The notes: generated by a model from the sequence alone, not told the origin. DNA of 64,000 nt from JAJUFS01 sp964599565 (GCA_964599565.1 CAZRFE010000004.1:6777-70776), one strand, 5' to 3'; counted from the stretch's first letter, positions 43,101 through 51,885 are shown. Numbers and translations are program-made.

Positions 43101-44498
43101 TCATTCCACCGGTGCTGCGTTCTGCTCGCCGGTGGCTGACCACTTCGTGTCACCGGCAAGAAACGACGGGCGCTCGCCGATCGTGTTCATTGCGGCTTCA
43201 ACGGCGGCGCGCACGTCGATGTAACCGGCGCCGACTTCATGGAATGCATAGCCCGGCATCGGTTGCGCGGAAGCCATGATGATTTCCTCGACCTGGTCGG
43301 GCGACAGATCCGGGTTCGCTTCCAGCAACAGCGCGGTGACGCCGGCAACGAACGGCGTTGCCATGCTGGTGCCGCTCATGCTCGCGTAATACACGTGGTA
43401 CAGCGGATGCGAGAGATCGAGCACCGGGCCGAGAATCGGCAGCGGCGTATTCAGTGCACGCGTCGAAACAATGCCGTCGCCGGGCGCGGTGATGTCGGGA
43501 TGCTTGTAGAAATCGTTCGCGACGCCGCGGCTTGAGAAATCGGCGAGCTGTTTCCCGGCGTTGCCGGCGGCCACGTTGATGACCCAGGGCGCGATCGCGT
43601 ACTGGTTGAGCGTGTTTTCATCCGGTCCCGAATTCGACGCGGCGAACGTGACGATCATGCCGCGACGATAGGCTTCGTAGGACGCCTGGTTGATCGGGTC
43701 GTTCGGATCGAACGCGGTACCGTCACCGCCGCCCCACGAATTCGTGATGACGTCGATGCTGTAGCGGTCCTGGTTCTCGAGCGCGTACTCGAAACCGAGC
43801 AACGCATGCAGGATCGCGATGCCCTCGCCCGCGCTGATGCCGACGATGTTCGCGGCAGGCGCAATGCCCGCATGGTAGTTCGCGCGACGTTCATCGTTCG
43901 CGGACGCAGCACCGCTGCCCGCAACCGTGCCGGAAACATGCGTGCCATGGCCGCTGCTCGTATCGGAGTTCAGCTGGCCTTCCAGGTAAAGCGGCGGCAG
44001 GCCGAGCAGTCCGAGATCGCCGATGATCTTGACGTTCTGCACGGTCTTGCTGCCGAGCGCGAGATCGGGATGCGTTGCATCGGTGCCGGAATCGAGCACC
44101 GCGACGGTCACACCCGCGCCCTTCACGCCGTAGTTGTCGTGCACGTAGTGACCGCCGGTGATCTCGCCTGACGTGAAGTTGTAGTACTCGAGATCGGCGT
44201 TGTAATAGATGCTCTCGACGCTGTCCCACTGGCGGACTGCATTGATCTGCGATTCGCTCAGGACGGCCGCGGCCATGGACAGGTTGTCCAGCCGGATGAT
44301 GCCCGGGCCGATCTCGTCGAGCAGGAACTGGAGACCCGAAGGGTCGTTGAAGGTGATGATGACCTGCTGGGGTTCGTGCGTCGTGAGCAGGCGCTGCGCA
44401 AGCTTCGGGTCCAGCAAGCCGTCGGCGTCCGCCGGGACCGCCATGATCGCGGCCAGGAGAACGAAGCCGAACACGCTTTTCCAGATCGTCTGACGCAT
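43101..44498 (-). CDS. Secreted subtilisin-like serine protease (S8)
   Basis: 465 residues. A signal peptide (residues about 1-26, ending ADADG) is followed by an inhibitor-like propeptide (about 30-105) and the catalytic domain: Asp136 in VAVLDSGTD, His184 in SSGHGTHVSG, the oxyanion asparagine in FAASNSGPDE, and Ser378 in MSGTSMATPFVAG. The C-terminal 50 residues show no PEP-CTERM or autotransporter signal. It should be an active extracellular or periplasmic endoprotease. It is monocistronic, with its own terminator. Confidence 0.95.
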   Translation of the reverse strand: MRQTIWKSVFGFVLLAAIMAVPADADGLLDPKLAQRLLTTHEPQQVIITFNDPSGLQFLLDEIGPGIIRLDNLSMAAAVLSESQINAVRQWDSVESIYYNADLEYYNFTSGEITGGHYVHDNYGVKGAGVTVAVLDSGTDATHPDLALGSKTVQNVKIIGDLGLLGLPPLYLEGQLNSDTSSGHGTHVSGTVAGSGAASANDERRANYHAGIAPAANIVGISAGEGIAILHALLGFEYALENQDRYSIDVITNSWGGGDGTAFDPNDPINQASYEAYRRGMIVTFAASNSGPDENTLNQYAIAPWVINVAAGNAGKQLADFSSRGVANDFYKHPDITAPGDGIVSTRALNTPLPILGPVLDLSHPLYHVYYASMSGTSMATPFVAGVTALLLEANPDLSPDQVEEIIMASAQPMPGYAFHEVGAGYIDVRAAVEAAMNTIGERPSFLAGDTKWSATGEQNAAPVE

Positions 44499-44571
44499 GT
44501 CGTCACCATCACTGCAACAAGTGAGGTGACAGCTTCACGGTCGGTGAGGGGTAATTGAATCAGTCAATTCG

Positions 44572-44592
44572 TGTATGTGAGCGTCCCAATTC
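44572..44592 (-). promoter_or_regulatory. Shared upstream motif, site A (subtilase gene)
   Basis: The minus strand reads GAATTGGGACGC then ACATACA. It matches the element at 45013-45033 at 15 of 21 positions and lies about 75 bp upstream of the subtilase start. It may be a promoter or activator site common to the two exported proteins. Confidence 0.35.
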
Positions 44593-44662
44593 TAGGTGAG
44601 ATGCGCCAATTTCATGACATAACGCGAGGGTGAGGACGATTGCCCCGTGTGGCACCAATAAA

Positions 44663-44693
44663 AAAAGCCGCGCGGCACGGCCGCGCGGCTTTT
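44663..44693. terminator. Strong Rho-independent terminator after the AEIGTG-repeat gene
   Basis: Fourteen-base arms AAAAGCCGCGCGGC/GCCGCGCGGCTTTT around a 3-base loop. On the minus strand it is followed by further T residues, 15 bp after the small gene's stop. It could also act on plus-strand transcripts. Confidence 0.9.
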
Positions 44694-44708
44694 GTCGGCT
44701 TGCGTGGA

Positions 44709-44960
44709 TCAGAGGCGGAGCAGCAGCTGGTTCCACCAGAACAGCAGCATCTCGATCGCGTTGCTGGCGCCCGTTTCCGTATCCGTCAACGGTGTTCCAG
44801 TGCCGATCTCCGCATTCTGCGTTGCCGGTGTGCCGGTGCCGATTTCCGCCATCGTCGTCTGTGCAGGTGCAGGCTCGCCGGTGCCAATCTCCGCGGACAG
44901 CGCCAGCGGCGATGTAAGAAGCAGAAACAGCGCAGTAATAGTGAGTTTTTTCATGTTCAT
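44709..44960 (-). CDS. Small exported protein with AEIGTG repeats
   Basis: 83 residues with a clear signal peptide (MNMKKLTITALFLLLTSPLA, cleavage near LSA-E). The mature part has three copies of AEIGTG (23-28, 38-43, 50-55), each followed by a threonine/proline-rich spacer, and ends with an amphipathic hydrophobic segment (EMLLFWWNQLLLRL). The start has a strong ribosome site (GGAGG, eight bases upstream) and the gene its own terminator, so it is very likely expressed. I recognise no family. The terminal tryptophan-rich helix could associate with a membrane. Confidence 0.8.
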   Translation of the reverse strand: MNMKKLTITALFLLLTSPLALSAEIGTGEPAPAQTTMAEIGTGTPATQNAEIGTGTPLTDTETGASNAIEMLLFWWNQLLLRL

Positions 44961-45012
44961 TTCATCACCCTCCGCGGGGGGCTTGGGATGAGCCGTGAGT
45001 ATGGCTCATTTT

Positions 45013-45033
45013 TGTATAAGTTCATCCCAATTT
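45013..45033 (-). promoter_or_regulatory. Shared upstream motif, site B (AEIGTG-repeat gene)
   Basis: The minus strand reads AAATTGGGATGA followed by CTTATACA, in an AT-rich stretch about 55 bp upstream of the start at 44960. It aligns with 44572-44592. A weaker relative (AGAATTGGCGACAGTACG) lies near 45985-46001, upstream of the gene at 45103-45930. Confidence 0.35.
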
Positions 45034-45051
45034 TAATAATTTTGTGAGTAA

Positions 45052-45071
45052 AAACACCTTTTTGGGTGTTT
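45052..45071 (-). terminator. Weak terminator after the hypothetical gene at 45103-45930
   Basis: AAACACC/GGTGTTT arms around a short A/T loop, followed on the minus strand by TTACTCAC. The stem is short and the T-tract poor, but the position, 31 bp after the stop, fits. Confidence 0.45.
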
Positions 45072-45102
45072 CTACCAACGCTCAAAATCTTCTTAACGTA
45101 AG

Positions 45103-45930
45103 TCAATCCTCGAAGTAATACATGCCAATACCTACCTCGCGATATTCCTGGTCAGGCCTCGGCTTGGCGTGCGCCATGCGCGCCAGGGCCTGGTCCAGGG
45201 TCCGTCCCGCTTCGACCGCATGCTCGGAGATCAGCTGCTTGGCATCCCCCACCTTCTCGATGGGAATCGCGTGCTGCCACCAGACGCGCTGCAGGCGGCG
45301 CTCGGATCCCATCACGTGGCTGACGTTGAAATCCAGCGTCTCACCGAGGCGCTGCAGGGCGAATCCCGCGATTCGCAGGGCCTCTTCCGGCGTCGATACA
45401 GGACCGTAGGCGCGGTTGACGACGATCGCGCGCCCCGCGTCGTCCATGCTCACGCAGCCGGAGCGGATCAGTTCGTCCAGCACGGTCCGCGTGGTGAGGT
45501 CGCCGCTGTACAACTGCACCAGCCGCTCGAAGCTTGCGATCTTGCCTTTCGCCTCGATGTGCAGCGGCGCGGGCGCCCCGTTCTCGTGGAATCGCTGGTC
45601 TGCGACCCAGCCGGCGAGCACGCGCGCGGCGCGATTCTGCTGGTCGGTGAGGATCGCCTCGTCGGGCGAGTCGATCTTGCTCAGACGGTTCACTTCCTTG
45701 CGCGAGAGCCCGGACAGCAAGGCGGCACGCGCGCCGAACGGCTTGCGGCGATGCCAGAACTCCTTGCGGTTGTAGAACTCGTCGACATAAAGCCAGCGAA
45801 CGAGATCGTTGACTTCGTTCGCGGAAATACCGAGTCGCAGCAGGATGCGCACAATGGGGCGCAGCACTTTCGCCGCAAACCGGATGGCAATCGGGAACTG
45901 CGCAATGCGCGGGGCAAGTTGGGTGCTCAT
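45103..45930 (-). CDS. Conserved hypothetical protein (DUF6502-like)
   Basis: 275 residues, soluble, no signal peptide. The N-terminus (RFAAKVLRPIVRILLRLGISANEVNDLVRW) and the helix-turn-helix-like GLSRKEVNRLSKI suggest a DNA-binding or regulatory fold similar to the DUF6502 family of proteobacteria; the assignment is from memory and uncertain. Start ATG at 45930 has AAGAGG upstream. It is divergent from the OmpA-type lipoprotein. Confidence 0.75.
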   Translation of the reverse strand: MSTQLAPRIAQFPIAIRFAAKVLRPIVRILLRLGISANEVNDLVRWLYVDEFYNRKEFWHRRKPFGARAALLSGLSRKEVNRLSKIDSPDEAILTDQQNRAARVLAGWVADQRFHENGAPAPLHIEAKGKIASFERLVQLYSGDLTTRTVLDELIRSGCVSMDDAGRAIVVNRAYGPVSTPEEALRIAGFALQRLGETLDFNVSHVMGSERRLQRVWWQHAIPIEKVGDAKQLISEHAVEAGRTLDQALARMAHAKPRPDQEYREVGIGMYYFED

Positions 45931-46231
45931 GCAGTGTCGACCTCTTGGCAGTCGGACTTGATTTGGTACGCCCTACCCTAAAGACGTACTGTCGCCAATT
46001 CTGGGCTAAAAATTGTCCACGTCCAGTGTTTTTTTGTCCTGTAGCGCCCCTGATTGTAGTTCTTTTGAGTACATATACCCTCAGGAAATCGCCCTTAAAT
46101 CCCATCTTTTTGTATTGCAAGGTTTTTTTTCCCATTCCGCCGGTGGTGACGCTCCGCGACGGTTGCAAGCGTGAAAACCGACTCCACCTTCCTTGAATGA
46201 AGCGCACCGGCCTTTAGATGAGGAGAAACCC
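45931..46231. other. Divergent intergenic region, AT-richer than surroundings
   Basis: About 300 bp that must contain promoters for the DUF6502-like gene (minus) and the OmpA-type gene (plus). It is markedly richer in A and T (for example TTTTTTTGTCC and TTTTGAGTACATATACC around 46030-46080). No gene or hairpin of note is seen; the plus-strand leader ends with GAGGAGAAACCC before the ATG. Confidence 0.5.
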
Positions 46232-46906
46232 ATGCCCCGTACTTCCCGCTCCCTGGTTGCCGTCGGTCTGTCGGCCATGCTCGCGACGGCCTGCAGCACG
46301 CTTGATCCGTATACCGGCGAAAAGGAAACCGCGAAAGCCGGCAAAGGAGCGGCCATCGGCGCGGTAGCGGGCGCAATCGTCGGCGCCGCGACAGGCGACA
46401 GCGCAAAGGAACGCCGCAAGCGCGCGCTCATCGGCGCGGGCGCGGGCGCACTGGCGGGCGGCTCCGTCGGCTATTACATGGACCGCCAGGAAGCGAAGCT
46501 TCGCGAGGAACTTAAAGGCACGGGCGTGAGCGTCACGCGCGACGGCGACGACATCGTCCTCAACATGCCCGGCAACATCACCTTCCAGACGGAGAGCGCG
46601 GCGCTCAACACCGATTTCTTCGATGTGCTGGATGCGGTCGCATCCGTGCTCGAGGAATACGAGAAGACGCTGGTCGTGATCGAAGGCCACACCGACAGTA
46701 CTGGTGCCGATGAGTACAACCAGAAGCTGTCGGAACGCCGCGCGGCGGCCGTCGGCAAGTTCATGGACAGCAAGGGCATCACCACCGAACGCATGGTGAT
46801 CATCGGCCACGGCGAAGCGCAGCCGGTCGCCTCGAACGATACCGCGGAAGGCCGCGCGCAGAATCGTCGCGTGGAGCTGACGCTGGAGCCGTTGACGAAG
46901 GAATGA
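46232..46906 (+). CDS. OmpA-family lipoprotein with glycine-zipper segments (YiaD-like)
   Basis: 224 residues from ATG at 46232 (GAGGAG upstream). Lipobox LATAC places the lipidated cysteine at residue 21. Glycine-zipper segments (AAIGAVAGAIVGAATG, ALIGAGAGALAGGSVGYYM) cover about 43-90. The OmpA C-terminal peptidoglycan-binding domain (about 115-220) has ITFQTESAAL, VIEGHTDSTG, LSERRAAAV and AEGRAQNRRVEL. It probably links the outer membrane to peptidoglycan. Confidence 0.93.
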   Translation: MPRTSRSLVAVGLSAMLATACSTLDPYTGEKETAKAGKGAAIGAVAGAIVGAATGDSAKERRKRALIGAGAGALAGGSVGYYMDRQEAKLREELKGTGVSVTRDGDDIVLNMPGNITFQTESAALNTDFFDVLDAVASVLEEYEKTLVVIEGHTDSTGADEYNQKLSERRAAAVGKFMDSKGITTERMVIIGHGEAQPVASNDTAEGRAQNRRVELTLEPLTKE

Positions 46907-46960
46907 AACGGGCGGTGATGCGCATCACTGTCGCTCACTGATCGCTGACAGCCGATCCCT

Positions 46961-46966
46961 TATACT
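46961..46966 (+). promoter_or_regulatory. Possible -10 element of the malic-enzyme gene
   Basis: TATACT within CTTATACTCGCGC, about 40 bp before the malic-enzyme start. No good -35 is seen 16-18 bases upstream. Confidence 0.35.
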
Positions 46967-47004
46967 CGCGCTCCCGCTCGCACGCCTGGGGAGAGGGTTG
47001 CTGC

Positions 47005-48708
47005 ATGGAACACTTCGACTTCCACCGCGATGCCGAAGGCGAAGAATGGCTGAACGTCCCGTTGCGCGGCCGCGCGCTGCTGTGCCACCCGCTGTACAAC
47101 AAGGGAACGGCGTTCGATGCGAACGAACGCGCCGCGTTCGCGCTGACGGGACTGCTGCCTGATCACGTCGCGAGCCTCGGCGAGCAGGAGCGCCGCGCGT
47201 ACGAGCACATCACGCGCAAGGTCGACCCGCTGGAACGCTACATCGGCCTCGCGGCATTGCAGGATCGCAATGAAGTCCTGTTCTACCGCTTGCTGCAGAA
47301 ACACCTCGAGGAATTCCTGCCCATCGTCTACACGCCGACGGTCGGCGAAGCCTGCCAGAAATTCAGTCACATCTTCCGCCGCGGGCGCGGCGTGTGGATC
47401 ACGCCGGCGCATCGCGGAAATATCGCAAACGTGCTGGAAACCGCGGCATTTCGCGATATCGCCCTCGTGGTTGCAACAGACTCAGAACGCATCCTCGGCC
47501 TTGGCGACCTCGGCGCGGGCGGCATGGGAATTCCCATCGGCAAGCTGGCGCTGTACACGGTCGGTGCGGGCATCCATCCGGCGCGCACGCTGCCGGTATG
47601 TCTCGACGTCGGCACGGACAACCGCGACCTGCTGAACGATCCGCTGTACATCGGCTGGCGGCAGCCACGCCTGCGCGGCGCAGACTATGACGCGCTGGTC
47701 GAGGAATTCGTGGAAGCGTTGCACGCGACGTTCCCCGGCGTGCTGCTGCAATGGGAAGACTTCAAGAAATCGAACGCATTCCGCCTGCTCGACCGTTACC
47801 GCGAACGCCTTCTTTCGTTCAACGACGACATCCAGGGCACTGCGTCCGTTGCGCTCGCCGGCGTCATCGCGGCGTCGCGCGCAACGTCCGTGCCGCTTGC
47901 GCAACAGCGCATCGTGATACTTGGCGCGGGCGCAGCGGGCGTCGGCATCGCGCGACAGTTGCGCGACGCCCTGCAGCGCGAAGGTCTCGGCGCGGACGAT
48001 GTTCGCCGTGCGATCGCCGTGCTCGATTCGCGCGGACTGCTCGTTGACGACCGCGCGCATGACGACGAACACAAGCGCGAATTTTCATGGCCTGTGTCCA
48101 TAGCCGCCGCCGCGGGACTCACCGGCGAAAGCGATCTTTCCTCGGTGGTCGAGGCGCTCCATCCCACCGTGCTGATCGGCACATCCGGGCAACCCGGCGC
48201 GTTCGATGAACGCGCGGTTCGCGCCATGGCCGCAGGCGTTGCGCGGCCGGTGATCCTGCCCTTTTCCAACCCGACGAGTTTTTCCGAGGCAAGGCCCGCA
48301 GACCTGCTGGAATGGACCGCGGGGCGCGCCCTGATCGCAACCGGCAGTCCGTTCGAGGCGGTGGAGTTTCGCGGCGAACGCCGCGAGTTCGGCCAGGGCA
48401 ACAACGTCTACATCTTTCCGGGCGTGGGTCTCGGCGCGCTCGCGGCGCGCGCAACGCGCATCGATGACCGGCTGTTCACGGTTGCGGCAGAGGCGCTGGC
48501 AGCGAACGTCAGCGAGGAATTCCTCGCCCGGGGCCGGCTCTTCCCCGCACTCTCGCACCTGCGCGAACTCAGCCGGAGCATCGCGGTCGCGGTCGCCATG
48601 GAGGCCGTGCGCCTGGGACATGCTCCCGCCGCGCCGCCCGAGGAACTGGTGAAGCGGGTCGATGCACTGGTATGGGAGCCGCGCTATCCGCGCCTGACAG
48701 CAACGTAA
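47005..48708 (+). CDS. maeA: NAD-dependent malic enzyme (malate to pyruvate and CO2)
   Basis: 567 residues, the usual length of the SfcA/MaeA family. Seen: the entry motif YTPTVGEACQKFSHIFRR, the NAD/active-site segment ILGLGDLGAGGMGIPIGKLALY, the metal-binding FNDDIQGTASVALAG, a Rossmann motif VILGAGAAGVGIARQL, and the C-terminal PFSNPTSFSEARPADLL and GQGNNVYIFPGVGLG. Ribosome site GGGGAGAGGG upstream. It makes pyruvate from malate and is a stand-alone gene. Confidence 0.96.
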   Translation: MEHFDFHRDAEGEEWLNVPLRGRALLCHPLYNKGTAFDANERAAFALTGLLPDHVASLGEQERRAYEHITRKVDPLERYIGLAALQDRNEVLFYRLLQKHLEEFLPIVYTPTVGEACQKFSHIFRRGRGVWITPAHRGNIANVLETAAFRDIALVVATDSERILGLGDLGAGGMGIPIGKLALYTVGAGIHPARTLPVCLDVGTDNRDLLNDPLYIGWRQPRLRGADYDALVEEFVEALHATFPGVLLQWEDFKKSNAFRLLDRYRERLLSFNDDIQGTASVALAGVIAASRATSVPLAQQRIVILGAGAAGVGIARQLRDALQREGLGADDVRRAIAVLDSRGLLVDDRAHDDEHKREFSWPVSIAAAAGLTGESDLSSVVEALHPTVLIGTSGQPGAFDERAVRAMAAGVARPVILPFSNPTSFSEARPADLLEWTAGRALIATGSPFEAVEFRGERREFGQGNNVYIFPGVGLGALAARATRIDDRLFTVAAEALAANVSEEFLARGRLFPALSHLRELSRSIAVAVAMEAVRLGHAPAAPPEELVKRVDALVWEPRYPRLTAT

Positions 48709-48743
48709 TGTCATTTATAAGTTAATCTTGCAACCCTTTGATA

Positions 48744-49223
48744 ATGAATGAATTGAACTACGAAGGCACGCTCGCGCTCGCCGATGGATACCGCGTCATC
48801 GTCCTCAGCGTCGGAAGTGTCGACCGTTGCTATCCCATCGGGCCGAACGGGCATCCGCTCGCGCGCACCGGCTATCCATCCATCGACGAGGCCAAGCAGC
48901 GGATCGCGGAATTCCGCGCCGCGGGACACTCGCCGGATGTGGACCGCCTGCCGCCGAGCGCGTTGCCGCCGGATCGCCGCCTGCCGCTGGAACCCCTGAT
49001 GGACACCGTCATGCGCGTCGAGATCCGCGGCATCTACGTGGCGCTGCTCGGCATCGTGCTCGGCGGCGATGCGGTGATGTGGATACTCGAACTGCCCTCC
49101 CGCCACAACACGCGCACAAGCAAGATCTACCGCGAGGAATCCGCGGCGGTTGAAGCCTACGAAGCGCTGTGCGTCGAACTCTCCCACAAGTACATCACCC
49201 AGCATCTCGACGACGGCGCGTGA
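48744..49223 (+). CDS. Hypothetical protein, 159 residues
   Basis: Not recognised. The ATG at 48744 is chosen over a TTG six bases earlier. The first 60 residues (GYRVIVLSVGSVDRCYPIGPNGHPLARTGYPSIDEAKQRIAEFRA, quoted only in part elsewhere) are compact and polar; a hydrophobic stretch IYVALLGIVLGGDAVMWIL is at about 98-116. No signal peptide. It lies between the malic-enzyme and PilZ genes on the same strand, with a 35-bp gap after maeA. Confidence 0.7.
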   Translation: MNELNYEGTLALADGYRVIVLSVGSVDRCYPIGPNGHPLARTGYPSIDEAKQRIAEFRAAGHSPDVDRLPPSALPPDRRLPLEPLMDTVMRVEIRGIYVALLGIVLGGDAVMWILELPSRHNTRTSKIYREESAAVEAYEALCVELSHKYITQHLDDGA

Positions 49224-49317
49224 TGCGCGCAACTCGACGCGTACAGCGCGCTATGTCAGGATTGGCCCGCCGCGGCGCGGCATACGTTCATGCATGGAAT
49301 CTGGCGGGGGGCCGGAA

Positions 49318-49695
49318 ATGTCTAAGGAACGCAGGGATTTTCCGCGCATCGAAACCGAGCACTCGGTGGAAGTGATCGACGCGGACGGCGGCGTGTTTCC
49401 AACGCTCGCCCTCGATCTTTCACTGACCGGCATGCAACTGCTCTGCGACGGGCCAACCGCGGAACGTATCGCGCCGGGCGGTGTCACAGACCAGGACGCG
49501 CCGCGCGAATTCGACGTCCGCCTCGGCATCCGCCTGCGCGACACCGGCCGTCGCCGGCTTCGCATCCGTTGCCAGGTGATGAGCGTACGCACGGCGCAGG
49601 CCGACGACTTCCGCATCGGCGTTCGGTTCATCCGTTTTGAAAACGACAGCTACCACGCGCTCGAAGCCTATATTGATGAGTCGCTGCCCGATTGA
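49318..49695 (+). CDS. PilZ-domain protein
   Basis: 125 residues, essentially one PilZ domain. The c-di-GMP binding signature is present: the arginine patch ERRDFPRIE at residues 4-12 and DLSLTGMQL near 37-45, matching RxxxR and D/NxSxxG. Start ATG at 49318 follows GGGGGGCCGGAA. A paralogue is encoded 1.8 kb downstream. It probably relays the c-di-GMP level to an unknown partner. Confidence 0.88.
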   Translation: MSKERRDFPRIETEHSVEVIDADGGVFPTLALDLSLTGMQLLCDGPTAERIAPGGVTDQDAPREFDVRLGIRLRDTGRRRLRIRCQVMSVRTAQADDFRIGVRFIRFENDSYHALEAYIDESLPD

Positions 49696-49745
49696 ATGAC
49701 GGCGCCCCGCGCCGTCCTGATCCCCACATGCAACCGGAATACGCC

Positions 49746-51338
49746 ATGAAACACGTCCCGGCGCGCCTGCCGCTCCTGCTCCTCCTGCTTTTTTTCACGA
49801 ACATCGCCAGCGCCGCCATTCCTGCAGCGCCGGATCGCGACGAAGGCGAAGGCCCGTACAAGCGGCTGATCCTGCGCGGCGGCATCCTCGTTGACGGCAC
49901 CGGCGCACCGCCGCGCGGCCCGGTCGACATCGTCATCGAAGGCGATCGCATCACCAGCATCAAGATGGTCGGTTATCCGAAGGTGCCGATCGATCCCGCC
50001 GATCGTCCCACGGCAGGGCCAGGCGACCGCGAACTGGATGTCAGCGGCATGTATGTGCTGCCGGGTTTCATCGACATGCACGGTCACATCGGCGGCATGG
50101 AACAGGGCACGCCCGCCGAATACGTCTTCAAGCTGTGGATGGGTCACGGCATCACGACGATCCGCGACCCCGGCAGCGGCAACGGTCTTGACTGGGTGCT
50201 GGAGCACAAGCGGAAAAGCGCCGCGAATGAAATCACCGCGCCGCGCATCGAGGCGTACACGTTCTTCGGCCAGGGTCATGCAGGACCGATACGCACGCCG
50301 GAACAGGCGCGCGAGTGGATGCGCCGGCAGGCGCGCGCCGGCGCCGATGGCGTGAAACTGTTCGGCGCGCCGCCGGACGTATTGCGTGCCGCACTCGATG
50401 AAGCGCGCACGCTTGGCCTGCGCACGGCAATGCATAACGCGCAGCTCGATGTCGCGCGCGCCAACGCGCTCGATGCTGCGCGCTGGGGCCTGACGACGAT
50501 GGAACACTGGTACGGACTGCCGGAGGCAATGTTCGAAGACCGCACCGTCCAGGACTACCCCGCGAACTACAACTACTACGACGAACAGCATCGCTTCACC
50601 GAAGCGGGCAAGCTCTGGGCGCAGGCAGCTGCACCCGGCAGCGCGAAATGGAACGCCGTGCGCGATGAAATGATCTCGCTGGATTTCACGCTCAACCCCA
50701 CGTTCACCATCTACGAGGCAAGCCGCGATCTCATGGCCGCGCGCCGTGCGGAATGGCACGACGAATACACGCTGCCCTCGCTGTGGGCGTTCTTCCAGCC
50801 GGACCGGAAATCGCACGGTTCGTACTGGTTCGACTGGAGCACGGCGGATGAAATTGCATGGAAGGAAAACTACCGGCGCTGGATGCGCTTCGTGAAGGAC
50901 TACAACGACCACGGCGGCCGCGTGACGACCGGCTCGGATTCCGGCTACATCTTCAAGATCTACGGATTCGGTTACATCGAGGAACTTGAACTGCTGCAGG
51001 AAGCCGGCCTGCATCCGCTGGAAGTCGTGCGCGCCGCGACGCTCAACGGCGCGCAGGCGCTCGGTCTCGACAAGGACATCGGTTCCATCGAGCCCGGCAA
51101 GTTCGCCGACCTTGTCGTCGTGCCTGCGAACCCGCTCGCGAACTTCAAGGTGCTCTACGGCACCGGTGCGATTCGCGTCACCGACGACAACAAGGTTGTG
51201 CGCGTCGGCGGCGTGCGCTGGACGATCAAGGACGGCATTGTCTATGACGCACCTGCACTGCTCGAAGACGTGCGCGAAATTGTCGCTGCCGCAAAGCAGG
51301 CAGAGGGCGTGAAGGAGCTCCGCCAGCCGGGAAGGTGA
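49746..51338 (+). CDS. Exported metal-dependent amidohydrolase
   Basis: 530 residues from ATG at 49746. A signal peptide (LPLLLLLLFFTNIASAA) is followed by the amidohydrolase fold: ILRGGILVDGTG at the start of the beta-sandwich, HxH metal ligands in DMHGHIGG, the carboxylated-lysine candidate in GADGVKLFGAP, histidines in AMHNAQ and TMEHWYG, and the last aspartate in TTGSDSGY. The C-terminal LGLDKDIGSIEPGKFADLVVV is typical of imidazolonepropionase/dihydroorotase-like enzymes. Substrate unknown; it should act in the periplasm. It lies between two PilZ genes. Confidence 0.9.
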   Translation: MKHVPARLPLLLLLLFFTNIASAAIPAAPDRDEGEGPYKRLILRGGILVDGTGAPPRGPVDIVIEGDRITSIKMVGYPKVPIDPADRPTAGPGDRELDVSGMYVLPGFIDMHGHIGGMEQGTPAEYVFKLWMGHGITTIRDPGSGNGLDWVLEHKRKSAANEITAPRIEAYTFFGQGHAGPIRTPEQAREWMRRQARAGADGVKLFGAPPDVLRAALDEARTLGLRTAMHNAQLDVARANALDAARWGLTTMEHWYGLPEAMFEDRTVQDYPANYNYYDEQHRFTEAGKLWAQAAAPGSAKWNAVRDEMISLDFTLNPTFTIYEASRDLMAARRAEWHDEYTLPSLWAFFQPDRKSHGSYWFDWSTADEIAWKENYRRWMRFVKDYNDHGGRVTTGSDSGYIFKIYGFGYIEELELLQEAGLHPLEVVRAATLNGAQALGLDKDIGSIEPGKFADLVVVPANPLANFKVLYGTGAIRVTDDNKVVRVGGVRWTIKDGIVYDAPALLEDVREIVAAAKQAEGVKELRQPGR

Positions 51339-51365
51339 TCGGTACACGCTCCCCTGCCTTCGCTT

Positions 51366-51371
51366 TATACT
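51366..51371 (+). promoter_or_regulatory. Possible -10 element of the second PilZ gene
   Basis: TATACT in CTTTATACTCGGC, about 95 bp before the GTG at 51461, the same pattern as before maeA. No convincing -35. Confidence 0.35.
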
Positions 51372-51460
51372 CGGCATCCTCCACGACGGCAGGACGCAGT
51401 CGTACTGTCCCGCCGCGCACGACGGCGGACCCGACACTACAAGAAACAGGGGACAGGCTG

Positions 51461-51862
51461 GTGGTGAGCACGAAGTCGACAGCCGAACGCCGGCTTTACA
51501 AGCGATTCGAAACGGACATTCCCGTCGAAGTGCTTGCCGAAGGCGGCGACGTTTTTGAAGCGCGCTGCCTCAACATCTCGCTGGCGGGCATGCAGCTCCG
51601 CTGCGATCGCGAAACCGTCCAGGGCATCGCGCCGAAAGGTGAGAAGACCACGCCGGACCAGTCGCCCGTCGCGCGCATCCGCTTCGAACTGCCGCGCGCG
51701 GGCGATGCGCATCCTGTCGAAGCGGACTGCCGCATCGTGCTCGTACGGCGCGTGTCGGAACGCGAATACCACGTACACATGCAGTATGAATTCTTCCAGG
51801 GCAACGGCTACAACGAGCTGGAGGATTTCGTCGACGCCATGCTCGAACATTCGCCGCTGTGA
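51461..51862 (+). CDS. PilZ-domain protein, paralogue of the gene at 49318
   Basis: 133 residues from GTG at 51461 with AGGGGA seven bases upstream. The arginine patch is ERRLYKRFE and the second motif NISLAGMQLRC. IAPxG and the surrounding order match the first PilZ protein, so the two arose by duplication. The longer in-frame start at 51335 would overlap the amidohydrolase end and reads as noncoding. It is followed by the M49-like lipoprotein gene after 23 bp. Confidence 0.87.
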   Translation: MVSTKSTAERRLYKRFETDIPVEVLAEGGDVFEARCLNISLAGMQLRCDRETVQGIAPKGEKTTPDQSPVARIRFELPRAGDAHPVEADCRIVLVRRVSEREYHVHMQYEFFQGNGYNELEDFVDAMLEHSPL

Positions 51863-51885
51863 TTCCCGGCAACAAGGAGAAAACC

